The notes: a model not told the origin generated them from the letters alone. Counted from the first letter of the stretch, positions 54,091 to 62,934 are shown. The stretch: DNA of 64,000 nt from JACRCT01 sp036504155 (GCA_036504155.1 DASXVQ010000238.1:1-64000), one strand, 5' to 3'. A program made the numbers and translations.

Positions 54091-54264
54091 GGCGCTCCCA
54101 GAGGCGCGGCGTCGGGTGTTCGGTGCCGCACGGTTCGGCGCAGCCTAGCGTCCCGCTTCGCATTCGCCAACACGCCCGATGAGGGGCCGGCTTGGTAGAC
54201 TCCGGCGCTCTCGAACCGGGCCCGCGGGCGGGTCCTGGGCCCGATTCGGCAGGGAGGCAAGGCC

Positions 54265-55866
54265 ATGGCGGCAGCGGACACCCAGACCCAGATCGTCGCG
54301 ATGCTCGAGAGCGGGCGGCCCGAGGTGCAGGCCGCCGCGGCGACCGTCCTGGGCGAGCTGGGCGCCAAGGCGCCCGCGGTCGTCCAGGCGCTGGGCGCGG
54401 CGGCCCAGTCCGACCACGAGTCGGTCCGGCTGGCCGCGCTCGAGGCGCTGGGGCAGCTGGCCAGCCCCAAGGCCCTGCCGGCGCTGCTCGACGCGCTCGC
54501 CGGACCGGCGTCCACCTCGCCGGCGGCCGCACGGGCCCTCGCGGCGCTGGGCGAGGCGGCCCTCCCCGGCCTGCAGGAACGGCTGCACGGGGCTCCGCCC
54601 TGGGCCGCGGCGCGCATCAACGAGGTGCTGGCCCAGGTCGCCGGCAAGAAGGGGCTCTCGGCGCTCCTGGACGGCTTCATCGGCCAGGACAAGGAGAGCG
54701 TGATCAAGAGCTCCCTGCTCTTCCGCCACGAGCTGAAGACGGTCGATCCCAAGGAGCGACGGGCCCTGCTTCCGCAGGTCACCCGCTTCCTCGAGAGCAA
54801 GCGCGCCGCCGCCAGCGACGAGGCGACCCTCGGCGCGCTGCGCATCCTGGGCTACCTCGAGGACGAGCGGGCCCTGGACACCCTGCTGGAGTTCGCCAAG
54901 GCCAAGCGCGCCTCCGCCGTGCGCTGCGAGGCGCTCATCGGGTTGCGCTTCGCGCTGGGCACCCGCCGCGACGCGCCCGAGGTCGCCGCGCTGCTGGTGA
55001 AGCTGCTCGCGGACGCCGACAAGGCCGTCGCCCGCACCTCCCTGGACACGCTGGGCAACCTGGCGCCGCCGCCGTCCGCCCTCCCGGCCATCGAGAAGCT
55101 GGCCCTCGGCGAGGACGCGGAGCTGGCCGCGACCGCGACCCTCCGCCTGGGGATGCTGGGCCCGAAGGCCGCCGCGAGCCTGGTCCGGGTCGTCCTCGCC
55201 GCGCCCGAGGCCCGCGCGCAGCAGGCGCTCGCGGCGCTGGGCGAGAGCGAAGAGGCACGCGGCGCCCTGGTCGAGGCCGTCCTCGAGGCCAAGAGCGACG
55301 CCGAGTGCGCGCGGCTCTCGCGCCTGCTGCAGCCCCACGCCCGAAGGCTCGCCAAGCCTGCCATCGCCTCGCTCTCCCGCGCGGCGCGCTCGCGCCTGAA
55401 GAAGTCGATGGCCGCCGCCGAGCCGCTCCTGGCGCTGCTGGGCTTGGCCGATGCGGCCGAGCTGGCGACGCTGCTCCGGGAAGAGGCCGGGAGGGCTCCG
55501 GCGGAGCGGGCGCGCGAGCTGTATTCGGCGCTGCTCAAGAGCGACCGCGCCAAGGACGACGATCGGCTGGCGCTGGCGCGCCTGGAGCTGGCCCGCTCGA
55601 ACCTGGACCTGGCCTCGCGCAGCAGCGACCCGGCGCTGGAGCTGTTCTCGGCGCTGGCCCGCCGCGGCATCCCCCTGGCCGACGAGCTGGCCGCGGACCA
55701 GAAGCTGACGCCGGAGCACCGCTTCTACGTCGGGTTCCACCTCTCGGAGATCGTCGGGCTGTCGCGCGAGATCGGCCACGAGGTGCTCGTCGAGGTGGCC
55801 AAGGGGCGCGGCAAGCTCGCCAGGCAGGCCAAGGCCAAGCTCAAGACGACCGGCTACGAGGAGTGA
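54265..55866 (+). CDS. HEAT-repeat protein
   Basis: A 533-residue all-helical protein. From about residue 15 to 370 it repeats a two-helix unit of about 30 residues, with A-A-x-x-L-G-E-L and A-L-x-A-L-G-x-L patterns typical of HEAT/PBS-lyase repeats. The last 150 residues are helical without clear repeats. It should be a scaffold for protein binding. GTGA overlap with the downstream TonB-like gene links them. GGAGGCAAGGCC precedes ATG 54265. Confidence 0.8.
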   Translation: MAAADTQTQIVAMLESGRPEVQAAAATVLGELGAKAPAVVQALGAAAQSDHESVRLAALEALGQLASPKALPALLDALAGPASTSPAAARALAALGEAALPGLQERLHGAPPWAAARINEVLAQVAGKKGLSALLDGFIGQDKESVIKSSLLFRHELKTVDPKERRALLPQVTRFLESKRAAASDEATLGALRILGYLEDERALDTLLEFAKAKRASAVRCEALIGLRFALGTRRDAPEVAALLVKLLADADKAVARTSLDTLGNLAPPPSALPAIEKLALGEDAELAATATLRLGMLGPKAAASLVRVVLAAPEARAQQALAALGESEEARGALVEAVLEAKSDAECARLSRLLQPHARRLAKPAIASLSRAARSRLKKSMAAAEPLLALLGLADAAELATLLREEAGRAPAERARELYSALLKSDRAKDDDRLALARLELARSNLDLASRSSDPALELFSALARRGIPLADELAADQKLTPEHRFYVGFHLSEIVGLSREIGHEVLVEVAKGRGKLARQAKAKLKTTGYEE

Positions 55867-56531
55867 AGCGGTTGACGACCACGACGATGACCCGGGCGCT
55901 CGCGCTCGCCTCGCTGCTCCTGCTCGTCGCCGCGGCACCGAAGAGCGCCCAGCGGCCCCCGCCGAAGGCGGCCCTCGAGGCCACCCGCGTCGAGGAGGGC
56001 GGCGTGCTGTTCGTGCGGCTCGTCGCCCACCAGGACGTCGAGGACGTCTCCGTGCGCGTCGAGCCGACGGATCGGCTGGTCGAGTTCCGGGCCATGAAGG
56101 CCGGCGAGGTCCGCAAGGTCGCCGCCGTCGGCGCCACTGGCGCGGTGGTGGCGACGCGGGGCCTGCCGCCGATCCGAGTCGATTTGAGCGCGCAGGCCGC
56201 CGCGGACCCGCCAGCGGCCGCGAAGGGGTCCAAGGCCTCGGGGGAGCCGCTGGATCGCACCTCGCTGACGCGCGAGATCCAGAAGCACACTCGCGAAGTG
56301 CGCGCCTGCTACGAGAAGGCGTTGCCCAAGAACCCGAAGCTCTCCGGGAAGCTGACGCTGGAGTGGACCCTCGCGCCCAGCGGAGCGGTGGCATCGGCCC
56401 GAATCCGGGAGACGACGGTGGCCGACCCGAAGGTGGGCGCCTGCGTCCTCGCGAGCGTCAAGACGTGGAAGTTCCCGGCCAGCTCCGAGGAAACCACCGT
56501 CGCCTTCCCGTTCGTCTTCAGGCCGCAGTAG
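55863..56531 (+). CDS. Exported protein with AgmX/TonB-like C-terminal domain
   Basis: A 222-residue protein: signal (about 9-25), a small beta domain (about 35-110), then an AgmX/PglI-type C-terminal domain (about 128-222) with V-R-A-C-Y-E-K-A near 144, L-T-L-E-W-T-L near 163 and V-K-T-W-K-F-P near 200. Two cysteines of this domain often pair. GTG 55863 overlaps the HEAT gene stop (GTGA); ATG 55887 is an alternative. The same C-domain occurs in the product of 24236-25198. Confidence 0.72.
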   Translation: MKRLTTTTMTRALALASLLLLVAAAPKSAQRPPPKAALEATRVEEGGVLFVRLVAHQDVEDVSVRVEPTDRLVEFRAMKAGEVRKVAAVGATGAVVATRGLPPIRVDLSAQAAADPPAAAKGSKASGEPLDRTSLTREIQKHTREVRACYEKALPKNPKLSGKLTLEWTLAPSGAVASARIRETTVADPKVGACVLASVKTWKFPASSEETTVAFPFVFRPQ

Positions 56532-56718
56532 CACTTACCCGGCCGCGTCAGATCTCTGGAGGTCCGTCGCTGCCAAGGCCGGCTGCGCTTGGGCGATCCG
56601 GCACCGGGCTTCTTCTATGAAAGACGGACTGACGGGATTGAGTTCGGGAACCGCGGGCGTGTAGCGGGTGGCGGAAATGGCGCCTGCCGATGACCGAGGG
56701 TGCTGCAGAGGACCTGCC

Positions 56719-56778
56719 AAATAATGGGTAGGGGACTACCCCGTATCGACTTACGGGGTAGCGCAGGACCCATTATTT
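56719..56778. repeat. AT-rich nested inverted repeat
   Basis: Outer arms AAATAATGGGT (56719-56729) and ACCCATTATTT (56768-56778) are perfect complements. Inside, CTACCCCGTA (56736-56745) pairs perfectly with TACGGGGTAG (56752-56761) around a 6-base loop. The AT-rich arms are out of character for the surrounding DNA. No T run follows, so an ordinary terminator is less likely than an operator, recombination site or mobile-element end. Confidence 0.7.
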
Positions 56779-56795
56779 AGGAGCATCCGCGGGCG

Positions 56796-56840
56796 ACCCC
56801 ATCCCCGCCCCCGCCCCAATCCCCGCCCCCATCCCGGGCG
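56796..56840 (-). other. G-quadruplex-prone G-rich tract
   Basis: Read on the minus strand, this stretch has six runs of four or five G separated by one to three bases, far above the four runs needed for a quadruplex. It lies about 240 bases before the GH13 start, on the template strand of that gene. Confidence 0.5.
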
Positions 56841-57079
56841 CCGCGAAGTAGGCCGAGCGGTGCGGCGCGTCGTGCACGAGGGACTTTGTCGTCCCTTTCC
56901 TTAGAAGCCAGCCAAAGTGCGGGGTCGCCTGGGGACGAGTAGCCGTGCGCTGATTGGACGTGCAGCAACGACGCTTCAGCCGGCTCGACGGTCCTGGCGG
57001 CCGCTTGAGCACCGAGCGTCCGCAGGCCTACTCTGTCGGCCTCCCCACCGCCGCGACCCGCTGAACGGAGGCCTTCCCC

Positions 57080-58783
57080 ATGCCGTCTCCCCGTTCCATC
57101 GCCGAGATCGACTTCGCTCCGCTTCCCGGCAAGACCTACTGGAACTGCGGCCGCGAGTGGCGCGAGGAGTTCATCTACTTCCTGATGGTGGACCGCTTCC
57201 ACGACGGCAAGGAGCGCAAGGCCGCCGCCGGTCCGGACCGCGCCGCGGGCAGCGGCAGCCGCGACCAGCTGCGCAGCATCTGCGGCGGCACGCTCAAGGG
57301 CGTCACCAAGCGCCTCGACTACATCCAGGACCTGGGCTGCACCTCCGTCTGGCTCAGCCCCATCTTCGAGAACGACCCCTCGGGCGGCACCTACCACGGC
57401 TACGCCATCCGCAACTACCTGGCCATCGACCCGCGCTTCGGGACCAAGGCCGACTTCGTGAACCTGGTCGAGGAGGCGCACAAGCGCGGCCTGCGCGTCT
57501 TCCTGGACGCGGTGGCCAACCACTGCGGCGACGTCTGGCACTACCCGGACGACCAGCCCTACTACTACTCGGACGACCACCGGCAGCACGCGTTCGGCGG
57601 CTGGCGCAGCCCGGACTTCCCGGTGCCCACCGAGCTGCGCAACCCGGACTACTTCCACCGCCGCGGCCAGATCCGCGAGGGCGGCTGGGACAACCTGCCC
57701 GAGACGCAGTGGGGCGACTTCTACACGCTCAAGGGCTTCAACAACGAGGACGACGCGGCGGGGATGGAGCTGCAGCAGGTCATCATCGACGCCCACCGCT
57801 ACTGGATGCGCGAGGCGGACATCGACGGCTACCGCATGGACGCCGTCAAGCACATGGGCGAGACCGCGGTCGCCCGCTTCTGCCAGCAGATCCGCGAGTA
57901 CAGCTACACCCTGGGCAAGCGCAACTTCCTGCTCTTCGGCGAGCTGGTCGGCGGCGACGACGCCATCCACCGCTACACCGGGCCGAACACGGCGGGCCGG
58001 GTGGGCAACAAGACCGTCTACTACGGCCTGTCCTCGGTGCTCGACTTCCCGCTGTACTGGACGCTGCCCGGCGTCATCAAGGGCTACCAGGCGCCCCCCG
58101 AGCTCATCAGCCGCTACGACGCGCTGCAGAACCACGCGCTCAGCCGCGGCGAGCTGGGCCGCTACATGGTCACCTTCGTCGACAACCACGACCAGATTGG
58201 CCAGAACCACAAGCGCCGCTTCGCCGCCGGAGCCAAGGACGAGCAGGTCATCGCCGGCGTCGGCTACCTCATCTGCGCGCTGGGCACGCCCTGCATCTAC
58301 TACGGCACCGAGCAGGGCCTGTCGGGCGAGGGCCCCGGCGACGAGTGCATCCGCGAGGCGATGTTCGACCTGGCCGACCCGGCGAGGGACGTGCTCAACA
58401 AGGACTGCCGCATCTACCAGGCCATCGCCGCCATCGCCAAGGTGAACCGGCAGAACCACGCGATGCGCTTCGGCCGCATGTACTTCCGCGACGTCTCGGG
58501 GGACGGGCACACCTTCGGCCTGCCCGAGGCGCACCCCTGCACCTTGGCGTTCTCACGCATCCTCGCCAAGCAGGAGGTCGTGGTCGCCTACAACACGTCG
58601 GTCGACCAGGCGCGCGGCGACTGCGTCATGGTCGACGCCGACCTGCACCAGGCGGGCGACCGGCTGCGCTACCTCTACGGCGGACAGGGCGAGGTGACGG
58701 TCGAGCGCCACCCCGATCCGGAGAACGGCTCGCTGTTCGTCCGCCTGCCGCTCCAGCCGATGCAGTTCGTGATTTTGGGCTGA
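57080..58783 (+). CDS. GH13 alpha-amylase family enzyme
   Basis: A 567-residue cytosolic GH13 enzyme. Catalytic residues: nucleophile D254 in Y-R-M-D-A-V-K-H, acid/base E288 in F-G-E-L, and D371 in V-D-N-H-D. The first barrel block D-A-V-A-N-H-C is near 149-155. There is no signal peptide. GH13 members act on alpha-glucans or trehalose/sucrose-type bonds; the N-terminal M-V-D-R-F-H-D-G near 44 fits general amylase or maltase-like branches. GAACGGAGG precedes ATG 57080 by about ten bases. Exact substrate unknown. Confidence 0.9.
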   Translation: MPSPRSIAEIDFAPLPGKTYWNCGREWREEFIYFLMVDRFHDGKERKAAAGPDRAAGSGSRDQLRSICGGTLKGVTKRLDYIQDLGCTSVWLSPIFENDPSGGTYHGYAIRNYLAIDPRFGTKADFVNLVEEAHKRGLRVFLDAVANHCGDVWHYPDDQPYYYSDDHRQHAFGGWRSPDFPVPTELRNPDYFHRRGQIREGGWDNLPETQWGDFYTLKGFNNEDDAAGMELQQVIIDAHRYWMREADIDGYRMDAVKHMGETAVARFCQQIREYSYTLGKRNFLLFGELVGGDDAIHRYTGPNTAGRVGNKTVYYGLSSVLDFPLYWTLPGVIKGYQAPPELISRYDALQNHALSRGELGRYMVTFVDNHDQIGQNHKRRFAAGAKDEQVIAGVGYLICALGTPCIYYGTEQGLSGEGPGDECIREAMFDLADPARDVLNKDCRIYQAIAAIAKVNRQNHAMRFGRMYFRDVSGDGHTFGLPEAHPCTLAFSRILAKQEVVVAYNTSVDQARGDCVMVDADLHQAGDRLRYLYGGQGEVTVERHPDPENGSLFVRLPLQPMQFVILG

Positions 58784-58810
58784 AGGCCGAAGCGACCTAG
58801 GTTTGCCCCG

Positions 58811-59071
58811 ATGCCCAGCGTCGTCTTCAGGCTCTACGCCCAGCTCAACGACCACCAGCCGCCCGACCGGCGGCAGACGCCGCAGACGGTCGACGTGCCG
58901 GAGGGCGAGCGCGTCGGCGACGCGCTGCGCGGGCTGGAGGTCGAGCCCGCTGAAGTCGGGCTGGTGCTGGTCAACGGCGAGCCGGCCGCGCTCGATCGCG
59001 CCCTGCGAGAGGGCGACCGCGTCGCGGCCTACCCGCCGTTCACCGTGCTGGGGGAGCTGCCGCCCTCCTGA
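58811..59071 (+). CDS. MoaD/ThiS-like beta-grasp protein without terminal Gly-Gly
   Basis: An 86-residue ubiquitin-like protein: V-V-F-R-L-Y-A-Q-L start, L-V-N-G-E-P-A near 58 and D-R-V-A-A-Y-P-P-F near 74. It ends L-P-P-S, not Gly-Gly, so sulfur loading in the MoaD way is unlikely; it fits the Mut7-C ubiquitin branch better. It starts 28 bases after the GH13 stop. Function unknown. Confidence 0.72.
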   Translation: MPSVVFRLYAQLNDHQPPDRRQTPQTVDVPEGERVGDALRGLEVEPAEVGLVLVNGEPAALDRALREGDRVAAYPPFTVLGELPPS

Positions 59072-59093
59072 ACGCGGCGGGGGCTCCCGCCTC

Positions 59094-60026
59094 TCAGAAC
59101 GGCAGCTCTTCCTGGTCCGGCCCGCCCTCGCCCTCGCCCTCCTTGGGCTCTTCCGGGTCGTGGGGCGGCTGTCCTGGCTCGTGCGCTTCGGCGGGGGCCT
59201 CCGGCGGGTTGCCTTCGGCGGGCAGCACGTACCACTGGCGGCCCATCTGCTGGCGCTTGAGCAGGCCCTCGGTCTCCAACGCCTGCAGCAGCTTGGAGAA
59301 CGTGGAGAAGCCGTGGTCGCGCTCGTCGAAGTCGGGCTGCTTGCGGACGATCGTCTCCTTGATGAACGAAGGATTGATGGGGCCCGTGGCGCGGCCGAGC
59401 AGGCTCGTGACGACCTCGCGGGCGACGTCCGGGACCTCGGCGGCCGGCTTGGCCTCCCCGCCCCCGCCGCCCCGCCTGGGCTTCTTCTCGCCCTTGTCGC
59501 CCTTCTCCGCCTTCTTGTCGTCCTTCTCCTTCGACGGCCTCCGCTCGGGCTTGCGCACCTCGTCCTTGGCCTTGAGGTAGATGAACTCGTCGCAGGCCTT
59601 GATGAACAGCCGCGAGGTCGACTCGCGCACGCCCAGGCCGATGACCCGGCGGTCGTTCTCGCGAAGCTTGTAGGCCAGCGGGCAGAAGTCCGAGTCGCCC
59701 GAGCCGATGACGAAGGTGTCGATGTACTCGCGCGCGTAGCACAGCTCCAGCGCGTCGATGACCAGGCGCATGTCGGCGCCGTTCTTGCCCGCCGAGGTCG
59801 ACGGCGGCACGTCCACCAGCTCCACCCCGAACTCGTGCAGGTGGCTCTTGGCGTCCTTGAAGCGCGACCAGTCGCAGTAGGCGCGGCGGAAGATGACCTT
59901 GCCCTTCTCGAGCAGCCGGTCCAGCGAGGGCTGCAGGTCGAAGCTCGAGGCGGTGATGCCGGTGTTGGTCACCAGGTTCTCGAAGTCGATGAACAGGGCG
60001 ATCCGGTGTTCGGGGTTCTCGCTCAC
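59094..60026 (-). CDS. NYN-domain protein with C-terminal OST-HTH/LOTUS-like domain
   Basis: A 310-residue protein. The NYN (LabA/DUF88) nuclease-like domain (about 5-150) has F-I-D-F-E-N near 12-17, the acidic G-A-D-M-R-L-V-I-D-A-L near 84 and G-S-G-D-S-D-F near 108-114, the usual metal-binding Asp set. A Lys/Glu/Gly linker (about 155-200) leads to a LOTUS/OST-HTH-like domain (about 200-270), then an acidic tail. GTG 60026 is set by a strong AAGGAGGGG site. NYN proteins cut RNA; LOTUS domains bind RNA. Confidence 0.85.
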   Translation of the reverse strand: MSENPEHRIALFIDFENLVTNTGITASSFDLQPSLDRLLEKGKVIFRRAYCDWSRFKDAKSHLHEFGVELVDVPPSTSAGKNGADMRLVIDALELCYAREYIDTFVIGSGDSDFCPLAYKLRENDRRVIGLGVRESTSRLFIKACDEFIYLKAKDEVRKPERRPSKEKDDKKAEKGDKGEKKPRRGGGGGEAKPAAEVPDVAREVVTSLLGRATGPINPSFIKETIVRKQPDFDERDHGFSTFSKLLQALETEGLLKRQQMGRQWYVLPAEGNPPEAPAEAHEPGQPPHDPEEPKEGEGEGGPDQEELPF

Positions 60027-60280
60027 GGGTCCCCTCCTTTGCTTGGGGCTCGGGGAAGGCACACTCATACGCTGTGCCGGTAGTCTAGGGAAGCGGCAGA
60101 CCGCATGCCCGCCTGCCAATTCGGCCCGCCGGGCCGCGAAATCGAGCGGCGGCGCGGGTCCGGAGCCGGACACCCTAAATGGACTTCCGTCGCGCAAGCA
60201 TACGCACTCATTGGCTAAAACCAGGGGCGCGGCGCTTAGCTCCTCGACTTCCCCTTGCGCGGGCCGAAGCTTCCCGCTAT

Positions 60281-60310
60281 TTCCTACCTGTCTCATAGGA
60301 TTTATAGGAA
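60281..60310. promoter_or_regulatory. Dyad before the Rrf2 gene
   Basis: TTCCTA (60281-60286) and TAGGAA (60305-60310) flank 18 bases, with a second TAGGA copy inside, just before the Rrf2 start; the 3' arm doubles as its ribosome site. Rrf2 regulators commonly control their own gene through dyads of this size, so this is a candidate operator. Confidence 0.4.
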
Positions 60311-60315
60311 GCCTA

Positions 60316-60741
60316 ATGCGTTTCTCTCAGAAAGCCGAGTACGCGGTCCGCGCCGCCATCGATCTCGCCCTCCGCTCACAGCAGGGCACGCCGGCCCGGG
60401 TGTCGGACGTCGCGCGCCGGGCGGCCATCCCGGAGAAGTTCCTGGAGGCCATCCTGCTCGACCTGCGCAAGGCGGGACTGGTCAACAGCCGGCGCGGGCC
60501 GGAGGGCGGGCACACCCTGGCGCGGCCCGCCGCGGAGATCACCTTGGGGATGATCCGCAGCGCCATCGACGGCCCGCTGACCTTGGTGGAAGCGGGCCGC
60601 AGGAAAGGCGCGGTGGACGAGGGGCTCGGGACCGTCTGGAAGGAGGTCGCCTTGGCGCTCAACGCCGTCCTGGACGGCGTGACCGTCGAAGAGATGTGTC
60701 GACGCATCCAGGAGCACCAACCGAGCGACTACAGCATCTGA
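60316..60741 (+). CDS. Rrf2 family regulator, CymR-like by context
   Basis: A 141-residue winged-helix regulator: M-R-F-S-Q-K-A-E-Y-A-V-R start, recognition part I-P-E-K-F-L-E-A-I-L near 38-47 and G-P-E-G-G-H near 61. It has one cysteine only (near residue 130), so it lacks the three-Cys set that holds an iron-sulfur cluster in IscR or NsrR. It heads a run with cysteine synthase and mnmA, like the Bacillus cymR neighbourhood. AGGAA precedes ATG 60316. Confidence 0.85.
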   Translation: MRFSQKAEYAVRAAIDLALRSQQGTPARVSDVARRAAIPEKFLEAILLDLRKAGLVNSRRGPEGGHTLARPAAEITLGMIRSAIDGPLTLVEAGRRKGAVDEGLGTVWKEVALALNAVLDGVTVEEMCRRIQEHQPSDYSI

Positions 60742-60786
60742 GGCAGGCCACTTTTCGTGGGCGAACCAGGGGCAAGGAGAGACGGG

Positions 60787-61752
60787 ATGACGAGGATCTA
60801 CGAGGACAACAGCCAGAGCATCGGGAACACCCCGCTGGTCAGGCTGAACCGGGTCACCAAGGACGCGTACGCGACGGTGCTGGCGAAGATCGAGGGCCGC
60901 AACCCGGCCTACTCGGTCAAGTGCCGCATCGGCGCCGCGATGATCTGGGCGGCGGAGAAGGAGGGCATCCTCAAGCCGGGCTCGAAGGAGCGCCGGGTGG
61001 TCGAGCCCACCAGCGGCAACACGGGCATCGCGCTGGCGTTCGTGTGCGCCGCGCGCGGCTACCCGCTGGTGCTCACCATGCCGGACACCATGTCCATCGA
61101 GCGGCGCCGGATGCTGCAGGCCTTCGGGGCCGAGCTGGTGCTGACCGAGGGCGCCAAGGGCATGCAGGGCTCCATCGACAAGGCCGAGGAGATCGTCGCG
61201 AGCGATCCCTCCAAGCACTACCTGCCGCAGCAGTTCAAGAACCCGGCGAACCCGGAGATCCACTTCAAGACCACCGGCCCGGAGATCTGGAACGACACCG
61301 GCGGGAAGGTCGACATGTTCGTCGCCGGCGTGGGCACCGGCGGCACCATCACCGGGGTCTCGCGCTACCTCAAGAAGGAGAGGAAGGCCGCGGTCCAGTC
61401 CATCGCGGTGGAGCCGGCGGACTCGCCGGTCCTCACCCTGATCCGCGCCGGCAAGCCCATCGCCAAGAAGGCCCACAAGATCCAGGGCATCGGCGCGGGC
61501 TTCAAGCCGGACATCCTGGACATGAGCCTGCTCGACGGCGTGGAGACGGTGAGCAACGAGGAGGCCATCGAGTTCGCGCGGCGCCTGCACCGCGAAGAGG
61601 GCATCACCGCCGGCATCTCCGGCGGCGCGGCGGCGGCGGCGGCGGTTCGCCTGGCCTTCCGGCCGGAGAACAAGGGCAAGACCATCGTCACCCTCCTGCC
61701 GGACGCCGGCGAGCGCTACCTGTCCAGCGTGCTGTTCCAGGACTTCGCGTAG
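60787..61752 (+). CDS. cysK: Cysteine synthase (O-acetylserine sulfhydrylase) family
   Basis: A 321-residue PLP enzyme. PLP lysine K45 in Y-S-V-K-C-R-I, substrate loop T-S-G-N-T-G (75-80), phosphate loop G-T-G-G-T near 185, and C-terminal G-E-R-Y-L near 310. It makes cysteine from O-acetylserine and sulfide. Usual S-V-K-D reads S-V-K-C. The AAGGAG site precedes ATG 60787. It follows the Rrf2 gene by 45 bases and probably shares its transcript. CysM identity cannot be excluded. Confidence 0.9.
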   Translation: MTRIYEDNSQSIGNTPLVRLNRVTKDAYATVLAKIEGRNPAYSVKCRIGAAMIWAAEKEGILKPGSKERRVVEPTSGNTGIALAFVCAARGYPLVLTMPDTMSIERRRMLQAFGAELVLTEGAKGMQGSIDKAEEIVASDPSKHYLPQQFKNPANPEIHFKTTGPEIWNDTGGKVDMFVAGVGTGGTITGVSRYLKKERKAAVQSIAVEPADSPVLTLIRAGKPIAKKAHKIQGIGAGFKPDILDMSLLDGVETVSNEEAIEFARRLHREEGITAGISGGAAAAAAVRLAFRPENKGKTIVTLLPDAGERYLSSVLFQDFA

Positions 61753-61800
61753 CGGCCGCGGGCCTTCTCGACCGCGCTCGACAGCCCACGGAGAATCGAG

Positions 61801-61830
61801 GAAGGTGCCTGTCGCAAGACGGGCACCTTC
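61801..61830 (+). terminator. Hairpin between cysK and mnmA
   Basis: GAAGGTGCC (61801-61809) pairs with GGCACCTTC (61822-61830), with an extra GTC/GAC pair inside, followed by TTCGTT. It starts 49 bases past the cysK stop and ends 27 bases before mnmA. It may be a weak terminator or an attenuating leader that lowers mnmA relative to cysK. Confidence 0.55.
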
Positions 61831-61857
61831 TTCGTTGGTCGCAGCGAGAGGCACGAG

Positions 61858-62934
61858 ATGGCGCTGGAGCGGGTGGCAGTGGCGATGAGCGGCGGCGTGG
61901 ACTCGTCCGTCGCCGCGGCGCTGCTCGTCCGCGCCGGCCACGAGGTGGTCGGCATCACCCTGCAGCTTTTGCCCTGCGAGGACCGGCCGCTGGGCGGCGG
62001 CTGCTGCAGCCTGGAGTCGGCGCTGCAGGCCCGCGCCGTGGCCGACAGGCTCGGCATCGACCACGTCGTCGTCGACGCCCGCGGCACGTTCGAGCAGCGG
62101 GTGCTGCGCCCCTGCTGGGACGACTACGCCCACGGCCGCACGCCCAACCCCTGCGTGCTCTGCAACGTGGTGGTGAAGTGGGGCGTGCTCTTCGAGAAGG
62201 CGCGGGGGATGGGCGCCGCGCGGATCGCCACCGGCCACTACGCGCGCGTCGGGACCAGCGCCGCCGGACGGCCGAGCCTCTTGCGCGGGACGGACCCCAA
62301 CAAGGACCAGTCCTACTTCCTCTTCGCCCTCGAGCAGGAGCAGATCGCCGCGACGCTGCTGCCGCTGGGCGGGATGACCAAACCCCAGGTGCGCGCGCTG
62401 GCCCGGGAGCTGGGCCTTTCCACCGCCGAGCGCCCGGAGAGCCAGGACGCCTGCTTCGAGGTCAGCGAGGACGGCTTCGCCGAGTCCCTGCGCCTGCGCT
62501 TCGGCGAGGACGCGCGCCCCGGCGCCATCGTCGACCGCCAGGGCCAGAGCGTCGGACGGCACCACGGCCTGCACCGCTACACCGTGGGCCAGCGGCACGG
62601 GCTGGGCGTCTCCATCGGCGGGCGGGCCTTCGTCAGCGCGCTCGATGGCCGGAAGAACGAGGTGGTGGTCACCACCGACGCGGCGCAGCTTCTCTCCAGC
62701 GAGCTGAAGGTCCGCCTGGCCGGCGCCCGCGACCGTCCCCTGCCCGACCGCTGCCAGGTCCAGATCCGCTCGCGGCACCGGGCGGTCGAAGCGCGGCTCG
62801 AGCCCGAAGGCGATTCGGCGGCTCGCGTGGCCTTCGCCGAGCCCCAGCGCGCGGTCACCCCGGGCCAGGCCGCGGTCTTCTACGACGGCGACCGCGTGGT
62901 CGGCGGCGGGTGGATCCTCGAGAACTCCGGCTGA
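61858..62934 (+). CDS. mnmA: tRNA-specific 2-thiouridylase MnmA
   Basis: A 358-residue enzyme that puts sulfur on uridine 34 of Lys, Glu and Gln tRNAs. P-loop S-G-G-V-D-S-S (11-17), catalytic cysteines in N-P-C-V-L-C-N (near 98-104) and S-Q-D-A-C-F (near 196), and A-T-G-H-Y-A near 122. Length and motifs are standard. The sulfur donor IscS is not in the window; the upstream neighbours are cysK and an Rrf2 regulator. Confidence 0.95.
   Translation: MALERVAVAMSGGVDSSVAAALLVRAGHEVVGITLQLLPCEDRPLGGGCCSLESALQARAVADRLGIDHVVVDARGTFEQRVLRPCWDDYAHGRTPNPCVLCNVVVKWGVLFEKARGMGAARIATGHYARVGTSAAGRPSLLRGTDPNKDQSYFLFALEQEQIAATLLPLGGMTKPQVRALARELGLSTAERPESQDACFEVSEDGFAESLRLRFGEDARPGAIVDRQGQSVGRHHGLHRYTVGQRHGLGVSIGGRAFVSALDGRKNEVVVTTDAAQLLSSELKVRLAGARDRPLPDRCQVQIRSRHRAVEARLEPEGDSAARVAFAEPQRAVTPGQAAVFYDGDRVVGGGWILENSG

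Larger units (their letters stand above)
56532..57079. other. Long intergenic region with hairpin and G-rich tract
   Basis: About 550 bases without a convincing gene. It holds the nested dyad 56719-56778, the C/G-skewed tract 56796-56840, and a small stem AGGGAC/GTCCCT at 56879-56896 followed by TTTCC. The promoter of the GH13 gene should lie in the last 150 bases, but no clear boxes were found. Confidence 0.6.

Noticed and set aside
56773..57012. Small minus-strand gene in the long intergenic region
   Set aside because: Only 79 codons, low complexity over the G-rich tract, no ribosome site seen.
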